Part shown: positions 33,662 to 44,212 of the stretch, piece after piece
Layout: every line of letters begins with the position of its first letter
Numbering within the stretch: position 1 is the stretch's first letter
Origin: a virus
DNA: 62,265 nucleotides
Virus record (IMG/VR): IMGVR_UViG_3300042291_000296
Location: 1 to 62,265 of that record
Direction: 5' to 3' (one strand)
Notes under the pieces: generated by a model
Seen by the model: only the letters and a program-made list of their open reading frames with translations
What the model was told of the DNA's origin: nothing
Database searches by the model: none
Translations under genes and position numbers: made by a program

Positions 33662-36600
33662 ATGGCAGAGATTGATGATGAAAATATTGTTAATGAGGAC
33701 AATCAATATTCTAGGGTTGATAATACAACTACCGAACCACCATTTAAATTTTCTTTAGATCAATATCTTAGCGATCTAACTGTTGATCCAATAACAACTG
33801 TTCCAGAAGTAACGGTAACGCCAAACGATGGGTTGTCTTCATACATGAGGACGTACTTAAATAACATTCAATCGGGTGCTAAAAAGGCAATGTCAAATGT
33901 AGACTTTAGTTATTTAGGCGGTGTTTTTGAGAAAGGATATGAAGGTGCACTTCGTGTCGTAGATCAAAATATTCAGGCGTTAAATATTTCTGAGGAAGAC
34001 AGAGCTAATATATATAAAGATCAAAAAAAAATTGATCAATATGTACAAGTGTATAATAACTGGAGAGACAGTGGGGGTACTGGTGAATTTGTTTTGTTTA
34101 ATCCAGATTTAGATCCTGAAACAGAATTTTCGGCAGAAAAACTTGGAACACAATTAAGCAAAAGAGAAAAAAAGTTGACTCAAGAAGAAATGAGGAAGCA
34201 AAACGAAACGGTAGTAAGAAGTAATAAGATAACGTCTGCTAATTTAAACATAAAACCAAAACCACTACCAAATAAAATAGCAACAACATTTGATGAAAAT
34301 ACGGGAGGATATATAACTGAATATCAACCAATCGAAAATAAAACTCTGGAACAGGAGATATCAACAGAAGTTATTCCTTCTTATATAGCTCAGACTAAAT
34401 TTTACGAAAAATTAGAAGAGAATGCTACTGCTAAAAGCATTATAAGTTTTAACAGGATTATGGAAGATAAAAGAAATCCTGCCTTAGGGTTTTTTGAAAA
34501 TGTTGTGCCCAAAGAAGTACTTGAATCTTCCCTAAAACAGATACAAAACAACTATACTGCTGATGGATATCTTGCCTACACAAAAGCTAATAATCTTCCT
34601 GCTGAACTAGACGTAAATACGTTAAACAATCATTTTAAAGGCACTGATATCTATTTTGATATGGATAATGGGGAGCTTAGGGTAAACTATGGAACCGCTA
34701 CAGAGAGAGCACTTCAAGAAAGTCCAGCAGATAGTTGGCTTATGCAGGCATATGAATATTTTTCTTATGCAGAAAGTGTAGGCCAGAATTCTCTAGTTTT
34801 TGATCCATCAAATCCAGAAGAATTATCTCAATGGATTCAAACGACATTGCTCACAGCAGAAGAGGAAAAAAGTATTAACACTGGCGACGTTGAAAAGAAT
34901 AGAAATAATTACTATAAACTACAACTTAGTCATCCTGAAAAATTTCAATCATCGCAGATTGACACCAAAGCAATTAATAATTATGTTGTTAAACAAAAAG
35001 AACAAGTAATTTACATAGCAAAACGGTTAGAATCAGATAAAAATGAATTGGATAAGTTAAAAGGAACTGAAACAATAATTAAATATGATAATCTTGCAAA
35101 AGAATTCACAACATTAAACGATAAGTTAACTGGAATAAAAAAAAATTTAGAGGGTAAAAAAAATCCGTCAGAAAAAGATATTAATGACTATAATTTACAA
35201 GTCGAAAATCTTAACAAAATTTATCAATCCATAGAACAATTAAAGAAGACTGACGAATTTTCTTATTATTCTGATTTAAACAAATCATTTGTCAGAAATT
35301 CAGAAGATCTGGTAAAGCTTAATGAAAATGCAAAAACGATTGAAGAACAAAATAAAGTAGTAGTTGCTAAAAAATACATAGAAAAAGAAGCACAGGGATC
35401 ATTTGTTGGAAATATAGCATCAGGACTTTATACAGGAATGATGGAGAAGGCAGAGAGTTCGGTTGTTTTAGCACTAGATGCAGCTGTAGGGACTGGGCTT
35501 ATTAAGGTTGACGATCTTTTCGGTCCTTCATACGCTGTGGATTTAGATAAAAGTGATACACAGAAGTACAATGAGTTTAAGAGGGAACTATCTAATGTTT
35601 TTGACAATGAAATAATAAATCGATATACTGAAGCAGCTTTTGGTACTACTGAGGAGTACGCTCAATCTGATAAAAGAAATGACTTTGAAAAATCTGCTCG
35701 AATGGTATCGGAATCATTAGGCGCAATGGCGGGTGGAGGTGGAAATAAATACCTTACTCTTTTTGGATTTTTCTCTCAGTCATACAATGCGATAAATAAA
35801 GAAATGAGGGGGGAGGAATTTGATGATTTAACTTCCTTTGAAAAAAATATATTGGCTGTACCAGTCAGTATAGCGGTGGGATATTTAGATAAACTTGGTG
35901 CAAAGATCTCACTTGGGGATCCTTTAGTTGAAAAATTATTACTTAAAACACTTGCAAAAGCTGTAACAGAAATCCCTAAGGATGCCACCATAGAATATGT
36001 AGAGTCAGTTGTGAAAAAAAGTATTGCCAACCAAATAGCACTAGGTACACTTAAGATTGTGGGAAGCTCATTTGCTGAAGGATTTACTGAGGGGGGTCAG
36101 GAGGTAGCAACTATGAGTGCAAAAGCTATATTTAATGAATACCACAAAAAAGATTTATTTAATTTACCAGATATAACTACCGAAAAGGGAAGGCAAGAGG
36201 CTAAGGATATTGTACTCGAAAATCTTTATTATGGAACGATTGGAGGGGGTATAATGTCAAGTGGAGAGCAATCTGTATCAGCCCTAAAAAATGGTTTTGA
36301 TAATTCAAAAGCAGACGCTAAATTTGATTTGTTGTACAATACAATAACTGACCCAGAATTAATTTTAACAGCTAAGAATGCTATAAAACTAGATTTAGCT
36401 AATAAAAAAATAACTAGAGAAACTGCCGAACAACGAATGGAGAGCGTGAACAGTGTATACTCTTTGTTTAAATCTATTCCAAAAGAATTGTCTACTGAAC
36501 AAAAAAAAGAGGCATTTAATTTAATAAGAGAAAAGCAAACAATAGAAAAAGAAATAGAAGGAAAGGATCCTGCATTAGTAAACGCTCAAAAAACCAGAGT

Positions 36601-39600
36601 CTCTGAAATAAATGAATCACTTAAAACAATAAGCAACAATGCCGCTAAAGAAACCACAAACAAACAGCAAGCAGGCACAGCAGAAGGCGGTGTCAGCGAA
36701 TATCAAGGAACTAGTGAAGGACAACCAGAAGGCGGGCAAGTCGAAGGGGGACAACGGAAAGCCACGGTCAATGAAACAGATAGTCGCAATAGCACTATCC
36801 CAAGCAAAGTACAAGAAGAAGTAACTACCTACAGAGCTGAAGAACAAGCGGAGCTTCTTAAGGTTATACCTAAAATAGAAAATTACAAGGTAAATGGTGA
36901 GATAGATAAAACTCTCATGCCAAAGACTGTACTAGATAAGTACAATAAGGTTTACAACAAGTATGACAATTTAATCAGTCCACTATTAGAGACCACAGGT
37001 GAAATCACAATCAACAAGCCTGCCATTGCTACCAATACAACAGCTGAGGTTAGCCGAGTAAAGTCATTGAAAGAAGTTGATGAGGATGGGGCTACATTTA
37101 ATATTGACGGGGTTAAGTACGAAGGTCCTGGATTGGTTGTACCTGTAATCAGCATGAACACAACAATGGAGGAGATTACTCCAGAGATGATATCTAACTT
37201 TGTTGAAGAGCACTCTGATAAGATCGGAGATTCTGAGACGGTAAAGGTTGGTATCTATAAGTTCCCTAATAGTAATCAGGTGTCTATAGACCTAAACATA
37301 CTTGCACCTGAATCATCTAGAGGTCAAGCTATTGAGTTTGGTCGATTGTCAGGACAGGAGTCTCTGTTTGACATGAGCACATTTGAAAATGTAAAGACTG
37401 GAGCTACAGGAGAAAATCCAATGCAGTTTACACCAAAGCAGTTTAAAGAAATTGCTAAGGCGTTAAAGGAGGGCAGGATGCCAAATGTTTTTGACAGTAA
37501 AGCAACTACAGCTAAAAAAATAGATTACAAGCAAAACTTAGTTACCCCTGAGAACTCAAGAGAAGTAGCATCAAAACAAGATACACCGTTAAAACAAAAA
37601 ATAGCTAAGTCAGCAGCTATGATAATGAAGTCTTTGCCTGGTGTTAAGATCTATCTTCATAACAATCAGTCAGAGATGCACCAAGCCATAGCAGATACAA
37701 CTGGTAGAAATGTAGATGATATATCTGATGAGGTAGGAAATGCAGCAGGAGCTCAAATTAAGAAAGAGATTCATGTAAACATGGATACTGCTAAGGAAAC
37801 TACAATACTACATGAGGCATTCCACGAGGCAATACTAAGATCTGGCAAGTCTTTTCAGACTATAACTGACTTTGCTAATGGTCTTAAAAATATTATATCA
37901 GACAAAGACGTTAAAGCTAAGTTAGACAAGTTTATCTCTATGTATAATGAATCAGATAGGGCAGAAGAGTTTCTATCTGAGCTTGGAGCTATTATGTCCG
38001 AAGCAGAGACTGAGCTAACAACCACAAAGTTTCAAAAGTTTTTAAATCTAATCAATAGAATAGCTAGAAGCTTAGGCCTACCTGTAATAATAAAGTCTAG
38101 TGCAACTGCACAAGAGGCTGTTGACTTTATTAATTATATGTCTAAAAGTCTTAGGACTGGTAAGGCGATTGAGGGAGATTATAGAGGTGAAGGTAAAATT
38201 AAAAGGCAGGACATAGAATTAAATGCTGAAATAAAAAAATCTCTTTCTGAGCAAGATTCTATTAAAATAGCTAAAGAAGTAGTAGATAAAACTATTAAAG
38301 GAAAGGCTATACCTACATGGGTACAAAAAAAGACTTCCAATAAAGTTAAATTTGTTTCGTTTTCAGGAGAAATTAATCAAAAAAATGTAAAGGAAAATGC
38401 TCCTTCAAGTTATAATAGTACAGCTGCTAAATTTTCAAATTATAATACTTTTAATATTAATGTAAAACAAGAATTAAATAATTCTTTAGCTGGAGCTAGT
38501 AAAGAAAGTATAAATAAAGCTCTAGAACATAATAAAAATAAATTATTACCTAAAATAAATTCATTATTAAAAGAAATTGTAAAAATTAAAAGTAATAAAA
38601 AATTAACTAAAGAAGAGAAATTAAGTAAGATAAGTTTAAGAAATGAAGCTATTGTTAATATTAAAAAAATAGCAAAAATGAAAGATCTTAATGATCAATT
38701 AAATGCTGTTTTAAATATTGAACATAAATCAACTAAAGATTCATTGTATAATAGTATGTTTTATGATTTATCAACTAATTTAAAAAGATTAAAAGGACTA
38801 GAACTTGAAAATAAATCTGAAGGTATTTATAAAAAAGCAAAAGATATTGTTAAGTCAAATCTTTTATCTGTATATAATTCTGTTTCACCTAGAATTAGAC
38901 AAATAAGTAAATTATGGTATGATGGAGCTAATTTAATAGCTCAAGATATGGCTAATAACTATGAGTTAACTAATGAGCAGGCAGCTGCAATAATAGCAAC
39001 TCAATCCCCTCAGATGCCGTGGTTTGACAACTTACATCTTGCTGATGTAATTATGAATTTAATGCATTCAGAAAGTAATAGTATATTTACTAAAGAATTA
39101 TTTGATTATTATGTATCTAAATCTGAAGGGTATGCAGAACAGAAAAAATATATTCCTACTCTTTTAAAAGCTATAGGAACTCCTTTGTCTAAATTATCAG
39201 ATTTAGATGCTGCTATTTTTATTAGAGCTTATTATGACACTAAATTAAGTAGAAAAGCACCTATTAGAATACCAACTGGAACAGCTATATCTGAGGATCA
39301 AAAAGGAGATTCATCATTTAGTGGTTATAGTGTAATAGCTAAGGGTATATCTATATTTAGAGATGGGAGTATTGAAAATATATCTAATCAATTAGGAGAA
39401 GCAAATAAGGTTAGAAACTTTTACATGAATATTGCAGATCCATCTGACAAGAGAGCTGTAACTATAGATACTCATGCTATGGCAATTGCATTGTTTAAGC
39501 CATTAGCATCAAATGATTATGAAGTAAATTTTGATGCTGCTACATTTGCTTTTTATGCTGATGCATATAGAGAGTTAGCTGATGAATTAGGAATTGAAGC

Positions 39601-42600
39601 TAGAGCATTACAATCTATAACATGGGAAGCAGCAAGAGCTATTTTCCCTGCTAAAGAAAAAGCTAAATCTGGATACAAAGAAAAGATCTCTAACATATGG
39701 GATGAATTAGTTAGTGGAAATAAATCATTATATAAAGTTCAAGAAGAAATATTTAATCAATCACAAGACCCTAATATAACAGAGTGGTCTGAATACATAA
39801 ACATATTAAAAGATGAAAAAGCAAGAACAAATGTCAGTGGAAGAATTGTTGGATTGGAAGGGACTAGAGCCACCAATAACATGGGAGCAGTATCAGGAAC
39901 TAGTATCGGAGAATCCAAATCTTCAGGAAGAACTGGAGTATCTAGCAGAGGAGCCAAAATAAAACTCCAAAAGACCACACAAGAAACAAGAATGGACAAG
40001 GAGTCTGAGGATGTATTCAAGAAGTCATTAGATAGTGGAACAGATTGGGCCACATCTACTCAGGATGCACTAGACTACATACAGAAGTCAAATTGGTATC
40101 AAGATGCAACCGATATAGAGAGAGAACAGAAGGTAAGAGACTTTAAAGAATCTAAAAAACAGAAACTAAAGAAGGCACCATCTGTAGCTAAGATAATGGG
40201 CACGCCTAAACCAAAGATGGTTACAGTTAACGAGGCGGCTGCATTTAAAGATCAACTAAGACTAGAGGCCAAGGCAGCTAGAGAGGCTAGGGGTGACCTA
40301 AACTTTAAAAGAAAGTCGTTGTCTGATGCCATCAAGTCAATGGCTAAACTTGGAAAATTAAAGGTGAGCCAAGCGACCACAATCATCACAAGAGTTAGTA
40401 AAGTAAATCTTGATAGTTCAGTACAGGTTGACAGACTTATTGACTACGCAGCCAAAGTATTCGAGAGGGCAAACTATCAAGATAGATTAAATGATGCATT
40501 CTCTTACAAAAGGGCTATCAGAAAGTTATTAAAGACAAACAATCAGGCACAGGTTGTTGGCATGGCCAATGAGTTTACAAAGCTAGACCCATCTATGGTT
40601 GAAAATATAGAGGAATATATAGATATTGCTGAGAAAGTTAAGAAAGCAGTAGCTCCATCAAGAGCTAAAACATTTACTATTGACAACGATAATTACTTTG
40701 ACATGGTATTAAAACAAGCTACAAACATAGAGGCGGTGTCAAAATTTGTAAAAGATGAACTTGAAAAACAAGATCAACAATTAAAGGATGAGCTCTTGGC
40801 TACTAATAATGAGCTATTAGAATCTGGGTTTATATCTCGTGACATGACGGCAAAACAAATACAAGGAGTTATTGATTCAATGAAAAAGGATCCAGCATAT
40901 AAAATGGATAGCAAAGAAAAGGAAGGTTACATGATGACTTACCTATCACAAAGATTTAATTCATTGGCAGAAGTAATTTCAGACATTATAAAAACAAATC
41001 AAAATCCAGTTACTGGAGAAAGGGTAGCTATAGATCAAAAAGATGTAGCTATAATGTCAGATTTATTGAAGGTTGATCTGTCAGAAATGGGTGTCAGAGA
41101 TGCTCTTTTTATTGTTGAGGCAATGGACAACTTTATAACTAATGGAATCACTAGCAAGCTAGAGGGAGCCTTGTCTGCATACAAGGGGCAAATGGGTCTT
41201 AAAGAAGAGATAAAGTCGGGTAAGGTTGCTAGACCATTAAGGCTTTACTTTACTAAAAAAGCAGGCAGGGAGTTTGCAATTGAGTTTACACCTCTTCCAT
41301 TAATGATAGAGAGGATGTTTAATGGAGTTAAAAGTGGAATAAGTATAATGAAGTCTATGGGACTTTCTATTGTTATTAATGGTGTTAATAAGGCAAATTA
41401 TCTACACAACAAGATAATAGATGAGTACTACAACAAATTTATAAGGAAGAGTAAAACATTTCATACCCCTGAAAATGTATACGAAAGGGGTATGCTGGCC
41501 TTCTTGAAAAGAAATGTTACTGGTTCATTAGAAGAAATGAAGGCAGAGACAAATAGAAGAGTTAAAATGATAACACAAAGTATTACTACTTTAAAGAATA
41601 AAGGAGATAAATCACAAAAAGCTATGGCAGAAATTTATCAAAAAGTATTTGATAAGTTAGACGTAAGCACTGGAGACATAGACGTGATTGAATCAAGGGC
41701 ATCAAAAGAAAATAAAGATGCTGTTAACTGGTGGATAAACCAGTGGTCTAAACACTATAAAGATCTTTCTGATGTAAGTTTGTCGGTGTATAACTATGAC
41801 CTAGGAAGTGACCTTAACTATACCCCAGATAAATATAAGTTAATAAAAACTGAAGAGTTTGATCAAAAATTAATAGAAAGAAACTCATCGTTCTTGATTA
41901 GCATGGATAATTATACAGACAAAGAAAAAACAGGGGTTTTGATGCAATCAACCAGACCTAATGCTATGGAAGAAGGTAGATACCTGAGCTTTGATTTTGA
42001 TGCAAATAACTCTAACTCACTTAAGGGTGCACTAGTAGATATAAATACAGCGGCTGGAATAAGACAGATAGATGGATTTTTAAATTCAAAATTATTGGAT
42101 AAGCTGATACCAAGTACTGAAGATAGAGATGCATTAGTAATTAGAGTAAATAGATATATAAGAAGGTCTAAGGGTAAGATATTTATGCCTAAAGATTTGT
42201 ATAAGGATGTAGATTCGGTTATCAATTTTGCTGCGAGACTTGGTGTTGGTAAGGCACTAGGTGGTGTGCTACAGTCGGTAAAACAAACAATACCTATTGC
42301 AATAAGTACAGCTATAATGACAGGAAGGTTTAATATACCTAGCGTTAGTTTCAATGAGTGGCTAAACAAGACTGGCATGCCAATAGCAAATCGGGGTTTA
42401 GATTCACTGTCTGCTATAGAATCTGTAGACAGAAGACTGGACGCTAAGGCCACAGGGTTTAATAAACCATTAAAGTGGGTTCAAAAAACACAACAGCTAT
42501 ATCTAAAGTGGTTCTTATCAAAGCCAGATGTAATGATTGCAAGGATGGCATTCCAGTCATACTACTTACAGTATATGAAAGAGAGTTCTATTGACTGGGC

Positions 42601-44002
42601 TAATCATACCCCAAATCAAGATGCATTAAACTATGCTGAGGCTATGGTTGGTAGACAACAAAATATAAATGATCCAATGCTTGGTGGAGAATTCTTAACT
42701 GCTGAAGATAGTATGAAGAGGATATCTAAAAAGGTATTACTTCCATTTGCTTCTTTTGGATTAAATCAAAAGGCTAGATTAAATTCAGATTTAATTAACA
42801 TGGCTTCTAAGACAACTAGCGTTGAAGATAAAAAGATTGCATTTAAATCAGCTACTGCTACACTAGCAGAGATGGTTGCGTACAGAGCTATAGCTGTTGG
42901 AATTAGTTATGGGTTCTATAAGTCCGCTGAAGCTATAATTAAAAATTATGTGGGTGACGATGAAGATGATGATGACGATGAGGAAAGAGACAAGAAGTGG
43001 TTTTTAAGTTCTGTAAAATTCCCCCTTAAGTCAATGATAAACGACCTTATATCACCTCTTCCACTAACAGATGAATATGTTACAATGGGAGCCGACTATA
43101 TTCTATCTCAATATACTGGATACACTGAAGCTGAATTAGATGAACTAGTTAAAAATGAAAACGAGATAAGAGGATTAAAGGGTCTAGATCCATTGGAAGG
43201 TCGGCAGCTAAAGAAGTTTAGAGAAGAAGAAAAGAAAGAAAGCTTATATCAACTTGCAGGTAAATATGAAAGTAGTGCGTTTGGAATGGGATCAATTTTT
43301 TATGATGCAGCTAAAAAGTTTTATTATGAATATCAGTTAGCTATGACTGGGGAATTTAAGGATGAATATAGAGGAAATGTAACCACTAAAAAGATAAGAC
43401 CAGTGGAGCAAGAAGTAATTAAAAATAGTCTTTACTTCTCTGCTTTGTATCTGTTAGAAATACTTCCAAAAGAAGCAGATCAAATGACCACAAAAGTTGT
43501 TAACATGATTAAAAAGAATGCCATGTCTGAGCCACAATATGAAAAATATGAAGGCTTTAAAAAAGAATACAAACGTGAGCCTAGTTATTTAGAGATGGCT
43601 TTAATTAGATCTGAAAAAAAACAAGATTACATAGAAACTGAACTTAATTTTATTAAGGATGAGGGTGGATTAAGCTTAGTTCAATCTAAAGAATATGTTA
43701 AAATATTTAATTTAATAAACGAAGTTACACCTGATGATCTTTCTAAAATAAAGGAAGGTCAAACAGCTGATCAAATTATTAAATCTTTGAAAAAAGAATA
43801 CAAAGAACAAATTTCTGAGGTAGAAACTGAAACAGAAGGAGACGGAGGAGAGGTATTGCAACCAACAAAAAAAGAAGTAGTGGTCGAAGAGATATTAAAA
43901 CCAACTGAAAAAAAGAAAGAAGTCGAAGAGGTATTACAACCAACTAAAATAAATGAAGAAATAGAAGAGGTACTTCAGCCGATAAAACCGCCTAGTCTAT
44001 AA
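33662..44002 (+). CDS. Giant polyvalent virion protein with zinc-protease motif (3446 aa)
   Basis: This is the largest gene, likely packaged and ejected. Visible parts in order: a helical N-terminal 580 residues; a membrane-active-looking region about 580-880 (GSFVGNIASGLYTGMMEK... SFAEGFTEGGQE); a Gly/Gln low-complexity linker near 1000-1050; a domain near 1150-1270; a zinc-protease motif HEAFH at 1384-1388; an AT-rich coded domain about 1530-2050 containing KVRNFYMN and VTIDTHA (about 1933-1939), resembling DUF7178-type polyvalent domains; a coiled region; a hydrophobic part near 3060-3095 followed by an acidic DDEDDDDDEE stretch; and a C-terminal LQPT repeat. Such proteins carry several effector or channel functions into the host. 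No RNA polymerase motif was seen. Confidence 0.8.
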   Translation: MAEIDDENIVNEDNQYSRVDNTTTEPPFKFSLDQYLSDLTVDPITTVPEVTVTPNDGLSSYMRTYLNNIQSGAKKAMSNVDFSYLGGVFEKGYEGALRVVDQNIQALNISEEDRANIYKDQKKIDQYVQVYNNWRDSGGTGEFVLFNPDLDPETEFSAEKLGTQLSKREKKLTQEEMRKQNETVVRSNKITSANLNIKPKPLPNKIATTFDENTGGYITEYQPIENKTLEQEISTEVIPSYIAQTKFYEKLEENATAKSIISFNRIMEDKRNPALGFFENVVPKEVLESSLKQIQNNYTADGYLAYTKANNLPAELDVNTLNNHFKGTDIYFDMDNGELRVNYGTATERALQESPADSWLMQAYEYFSYAESVGQNSLVFDPSNPEELSQWIQTTLLTAEEEKSINTGDVEKNRNNYYKLQLSHPEKFQSSQIDTKAINNYVVKQKEQVIYIAKRLESDKNELDKLKGTETIIKYDNLAKEFTTLNDKLTGIKKNLEGKKNPSEKDINDYNLQVENLNKIYQSIEQLKKTDEFSYYSDLNKSFVRNSEDLVKLNENAKTIEEQNKVVVAKKYIEKEAQGSFVGNIASGLYTGMMEKAESSVVLALDAAVGTGLIKVDDLFGPSYAVDLDKSDTQKYNEFKRELSNVFDNEIINRYTEAAFGTTEEYAQSDKRNDFEKSARMVSESLGAMAGGGGNKYLTLFGFFSQSYNAINKEMRGEEFDDLTSFEKNILAVPVSIAVGYLDKLGAKISLGDPLVEKLLLKTLAKAVTEIPKDATIEYVESVVKKSIANQIALGTLKIVGSSFAEGFTEGGQEVATMSAKAIFNEYHKKDLFNLPDITTEKGRQEAKDIVLENLYYGTIGGGIMSSGEQSVSALKNGFDNSKADAKFDLLYNTITDPELILTAKNAIKLDLANKKITRETAEQRMESVNSVYSLFKSIPKELSTEQKKEAFNLIREKQTIEKEIEGKDPALVNAQKTRVSEINESLKTISNNAAKETTNKQQAGTAEGGVSEYQGTSEGQPEGGQVEGGQRKATVNETDSRNSTIPSKVQEEVTTYRAEEQAELLKVIPKIENYKVNGEIDKTLMPKTVLDKYNKVYNKYDNLISPLLETTGEITINKPAIATNTTAEVSRVKSLKEVDEDGATFNIDGVKYEGPGLVVPVISMNTTMEEITPEMISNFVEEHSDKIGDSETVKVGIYKFPNSNQVSIDLNILAPESSRGQAIEFGRLSGQESLFDMSTFENVKTGATGENPMQFTPKQFKEIAKALKEGRMPNVFDSKATTAKKIDYKQNLVTPENSREVASKQDTPLKQKIAKSAAMIMKSLPGVKIYLHNNQSEMHQAIADTTGRNVDDISDEVGNAAGAQIKKEIHVNMDTAKETTILHEAFHEAILRSGKSFQTITDFANGLKNIISDKDVKAKLDKFISMYNESDRAEEFLSELGAIMSEAETELTTTKFQKFLNLINRIARSLGLPVIIKSSATAQEAVDFINYMSKSLRTGKAIEGDYRGEGKIKRQDIELNAEIKKSLSEQDSIKIAKEVVDKTIKGKAIPTWVQKKTSNKVKFVSFSGEINQKNVKENAPSSYNSTAAKFSNYNTFNINVKQELNNSLAGASKESINKALEHNKNKLLPKINSLLKEIVKIKSNKKLTKEEKLSKISLRNEAIVNIKKIAKMKDLNDQLNAVLNIEHKSTKDSLYNSMFYDLSTNLKRLKGLELENKSEGIYKKAKDIVKSNLLSVYNSVSPRIRQISKLWYDGANLIAQDMANNYELTNEQAAAIIATQSPQMPWFDNLHLADVIMNLMHSESNSIFTKELFDYYVSKSEGYAEQKKYIPTLLKAIGTPLSKLSDLDAAIFIRAYYDTKLSRKAPIRIPTGTAISEDQKGDSSFSGYSVIAKGISIFRDGSIENISNQLGEANKVRNFYMNIADPSDKRAVTIDTHAMAIALFKPLASNDYEVNFDAATFAFYADAYRELADELGIEARALQSITWEAARAIFPAKEKAKSGYKEKISNIWDELVSGNKSLYKVQEEIFNQSQDPNITEWSEYINILKDEKARTNVSGRIVGLEGTRATNNMGAVSGTSIGESKSSGRTGVSSRGAKIKLQKTTQETRMDKESEDVFKKSLDSGTDWATSTQDALDYIQKSNWYQDATDIEREQKVRDFKESKKQKLKKAPSVAKIMGTPKPKMVTVNEAAAFKDQLRLEAKAAREARGDLNFKRKSLSDAIKSMAKLGKLKVSQATTIITRVSKVNLDSSVQVDRLIDYAAKVFERANYQDRLNDAFSYKRAIRKLLKTNNQAQVVGMANEFTKLDPSMVENIEEYIDIAEKVKKAVAPSRAKTFTIDNDNYFDMVLKQATNIEAVSKFVKDELEKQDQQLKDELLATNNELLESGFISRDMTAKQIQGVIDSMKKDPAYKMDSKEKEGYMMTYLSQRFNSLAEVISDIIKTNQNPVTGERVAIDQKDVAIMSDLLKVDLSEMGVRDALFIVEAMDNFITNGITSKLEGALSAYKGQMGLKEEIKSGKVARPLRLYFTKKAGREFAIEFTPLPLMIERMFNGVKSGISIMKSMGLSIVINGVNKANYLHNKIIDEYYNKFIRKSKTFHTPENVYERGMLAFLKRNVTGSLEEMKAETNRRVKMITQSITTLKNKGDKSQKAMAEIYQKVFDKLDVSTGDIDVIESRASKENKDAVNWWINQWSKHYKDLSDVSLSVYNYDLGSDLNYTPDKYKLIKTEEFDQKLIERNSSFLISMDNYTDKEKTGVLMQSTRPNAMEEGRYLSFDFDANNSNSLKGALVDINTAAGIRQIDGFLNSKLLDKLIPSTEDRDALVIRVNRYIRRSKGKIFMPKDLYKDVDSVINFAARLGVGKALGGVLQSVKQTIPIAISTAIMTGRFNIPSVSFNEWLNKTGMPIANRGLDSLSAIESVDRRLDAKATGFNKPLKWVQKTQQLYLKWFLSKPDVMIARMAFQSYYLQYMKESSIDWANHTPNQDALNYAEAMVGRQQNINDPMLGGEFLTAEDSMKRISKKVLLPFASFGLNQKARLNSDLINMASKTTSVEDKKIAFKSATATLAEMVAYRAIAVGISYGFYKSAEAIIKNYVGDDEDDDDDEERDKKWFLSSVKFPLKSMINDLISPLPLTDEYVTMGADYILSQYTGYTEAELDELVKNENEIRGLKGLDPLEGRQLKKFREEEKKESLYQLAGKYESSAFGMGSIFYDAAKKFYYEYQLAMTGEFKDEYRGNVTTKKIRPVEQEVIKNSLYFSALYLLEILPKEADQMTTKVVNMIKKNAMSEPQYEKYEGFKKEYKREPSYLEMALIRSEKKQDYIETELNFIKDEGGLSLVQSKEYVKIFNLINEVTPDDLSKIKEGQTADQIIKSLKKEYKEQISEVETETEGDGGEVLQPTKKEVVVEEILKPTEKKKEVEEVLQPTKINEEIEEVLQPIKPPSL

Positions 44003-44153
44003 TGGCATAGTTGTAGCACCAATGTAGCATGTCAACTTGACGCTGTAGAAATAATGGATGGTAAGAAATTTCAATACGAACCCTTACGTTCTTCTTTTTA
44101 TATATGTAGTCCTCAACTGCGGCACACATTGCCTCTATTGTTATATTTTCCAT
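43992..44153 (-). CDS. Small leftward gene in the late arm (53 aa)
   Basis: The minus-strand frame from ATG 44153 encodes 53 residues (MENITIEAMCAAVEDYIYKK, then VRVRIEISYHPLFLQRQV and DMLHWCYNYAIID). A TATATTTG box on the minus strand (44157-44164) ends 3 nt before the ATG, with a TTG 20 nt further up. Its end overlaps the giant gene by 11 nt. The function is unknown. The promoter makes it more than a chance frame. Confidence 0.7.
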   Translation of the reverse strand: MENITIEAMCAAVEDYIYKKKNVRVRIEISYHPLFLQRQVDMLHWCYNYAIID

Positions 44154-44156
44154 AAG

Positions 44157-44164
44157 CAAATATA
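44157..44164 (-). promoter_or_regulatory. Leftward promoter box (TATATTTG), leaderless type
   Basis: This is an exact TAnnTTTG box on the minus strand with a TTG spaced 20 nt upstream, ending 3 nt before the ATG of the 53-aa gene. It is divergent from the box at 44200. Confidence 0.65.
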
Positions 44165-44199
44165 CTATTTTTTAAAATTAATAACAATAAAATATACTG

Positions 44200-44207
44200 T
44201 ATCTTTG
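44200..44207 (+). promoter_or_regulatory. Rightward promoter box (TATCTTTG), leaderless type
   Basis: This is an exact TAnnTTTG box ending 5 nt before the ATG at 44213; it forms a divergent pair with 44157-44164. Confidence 0.6.
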
Positions 44208-44212
44208 TCGAT

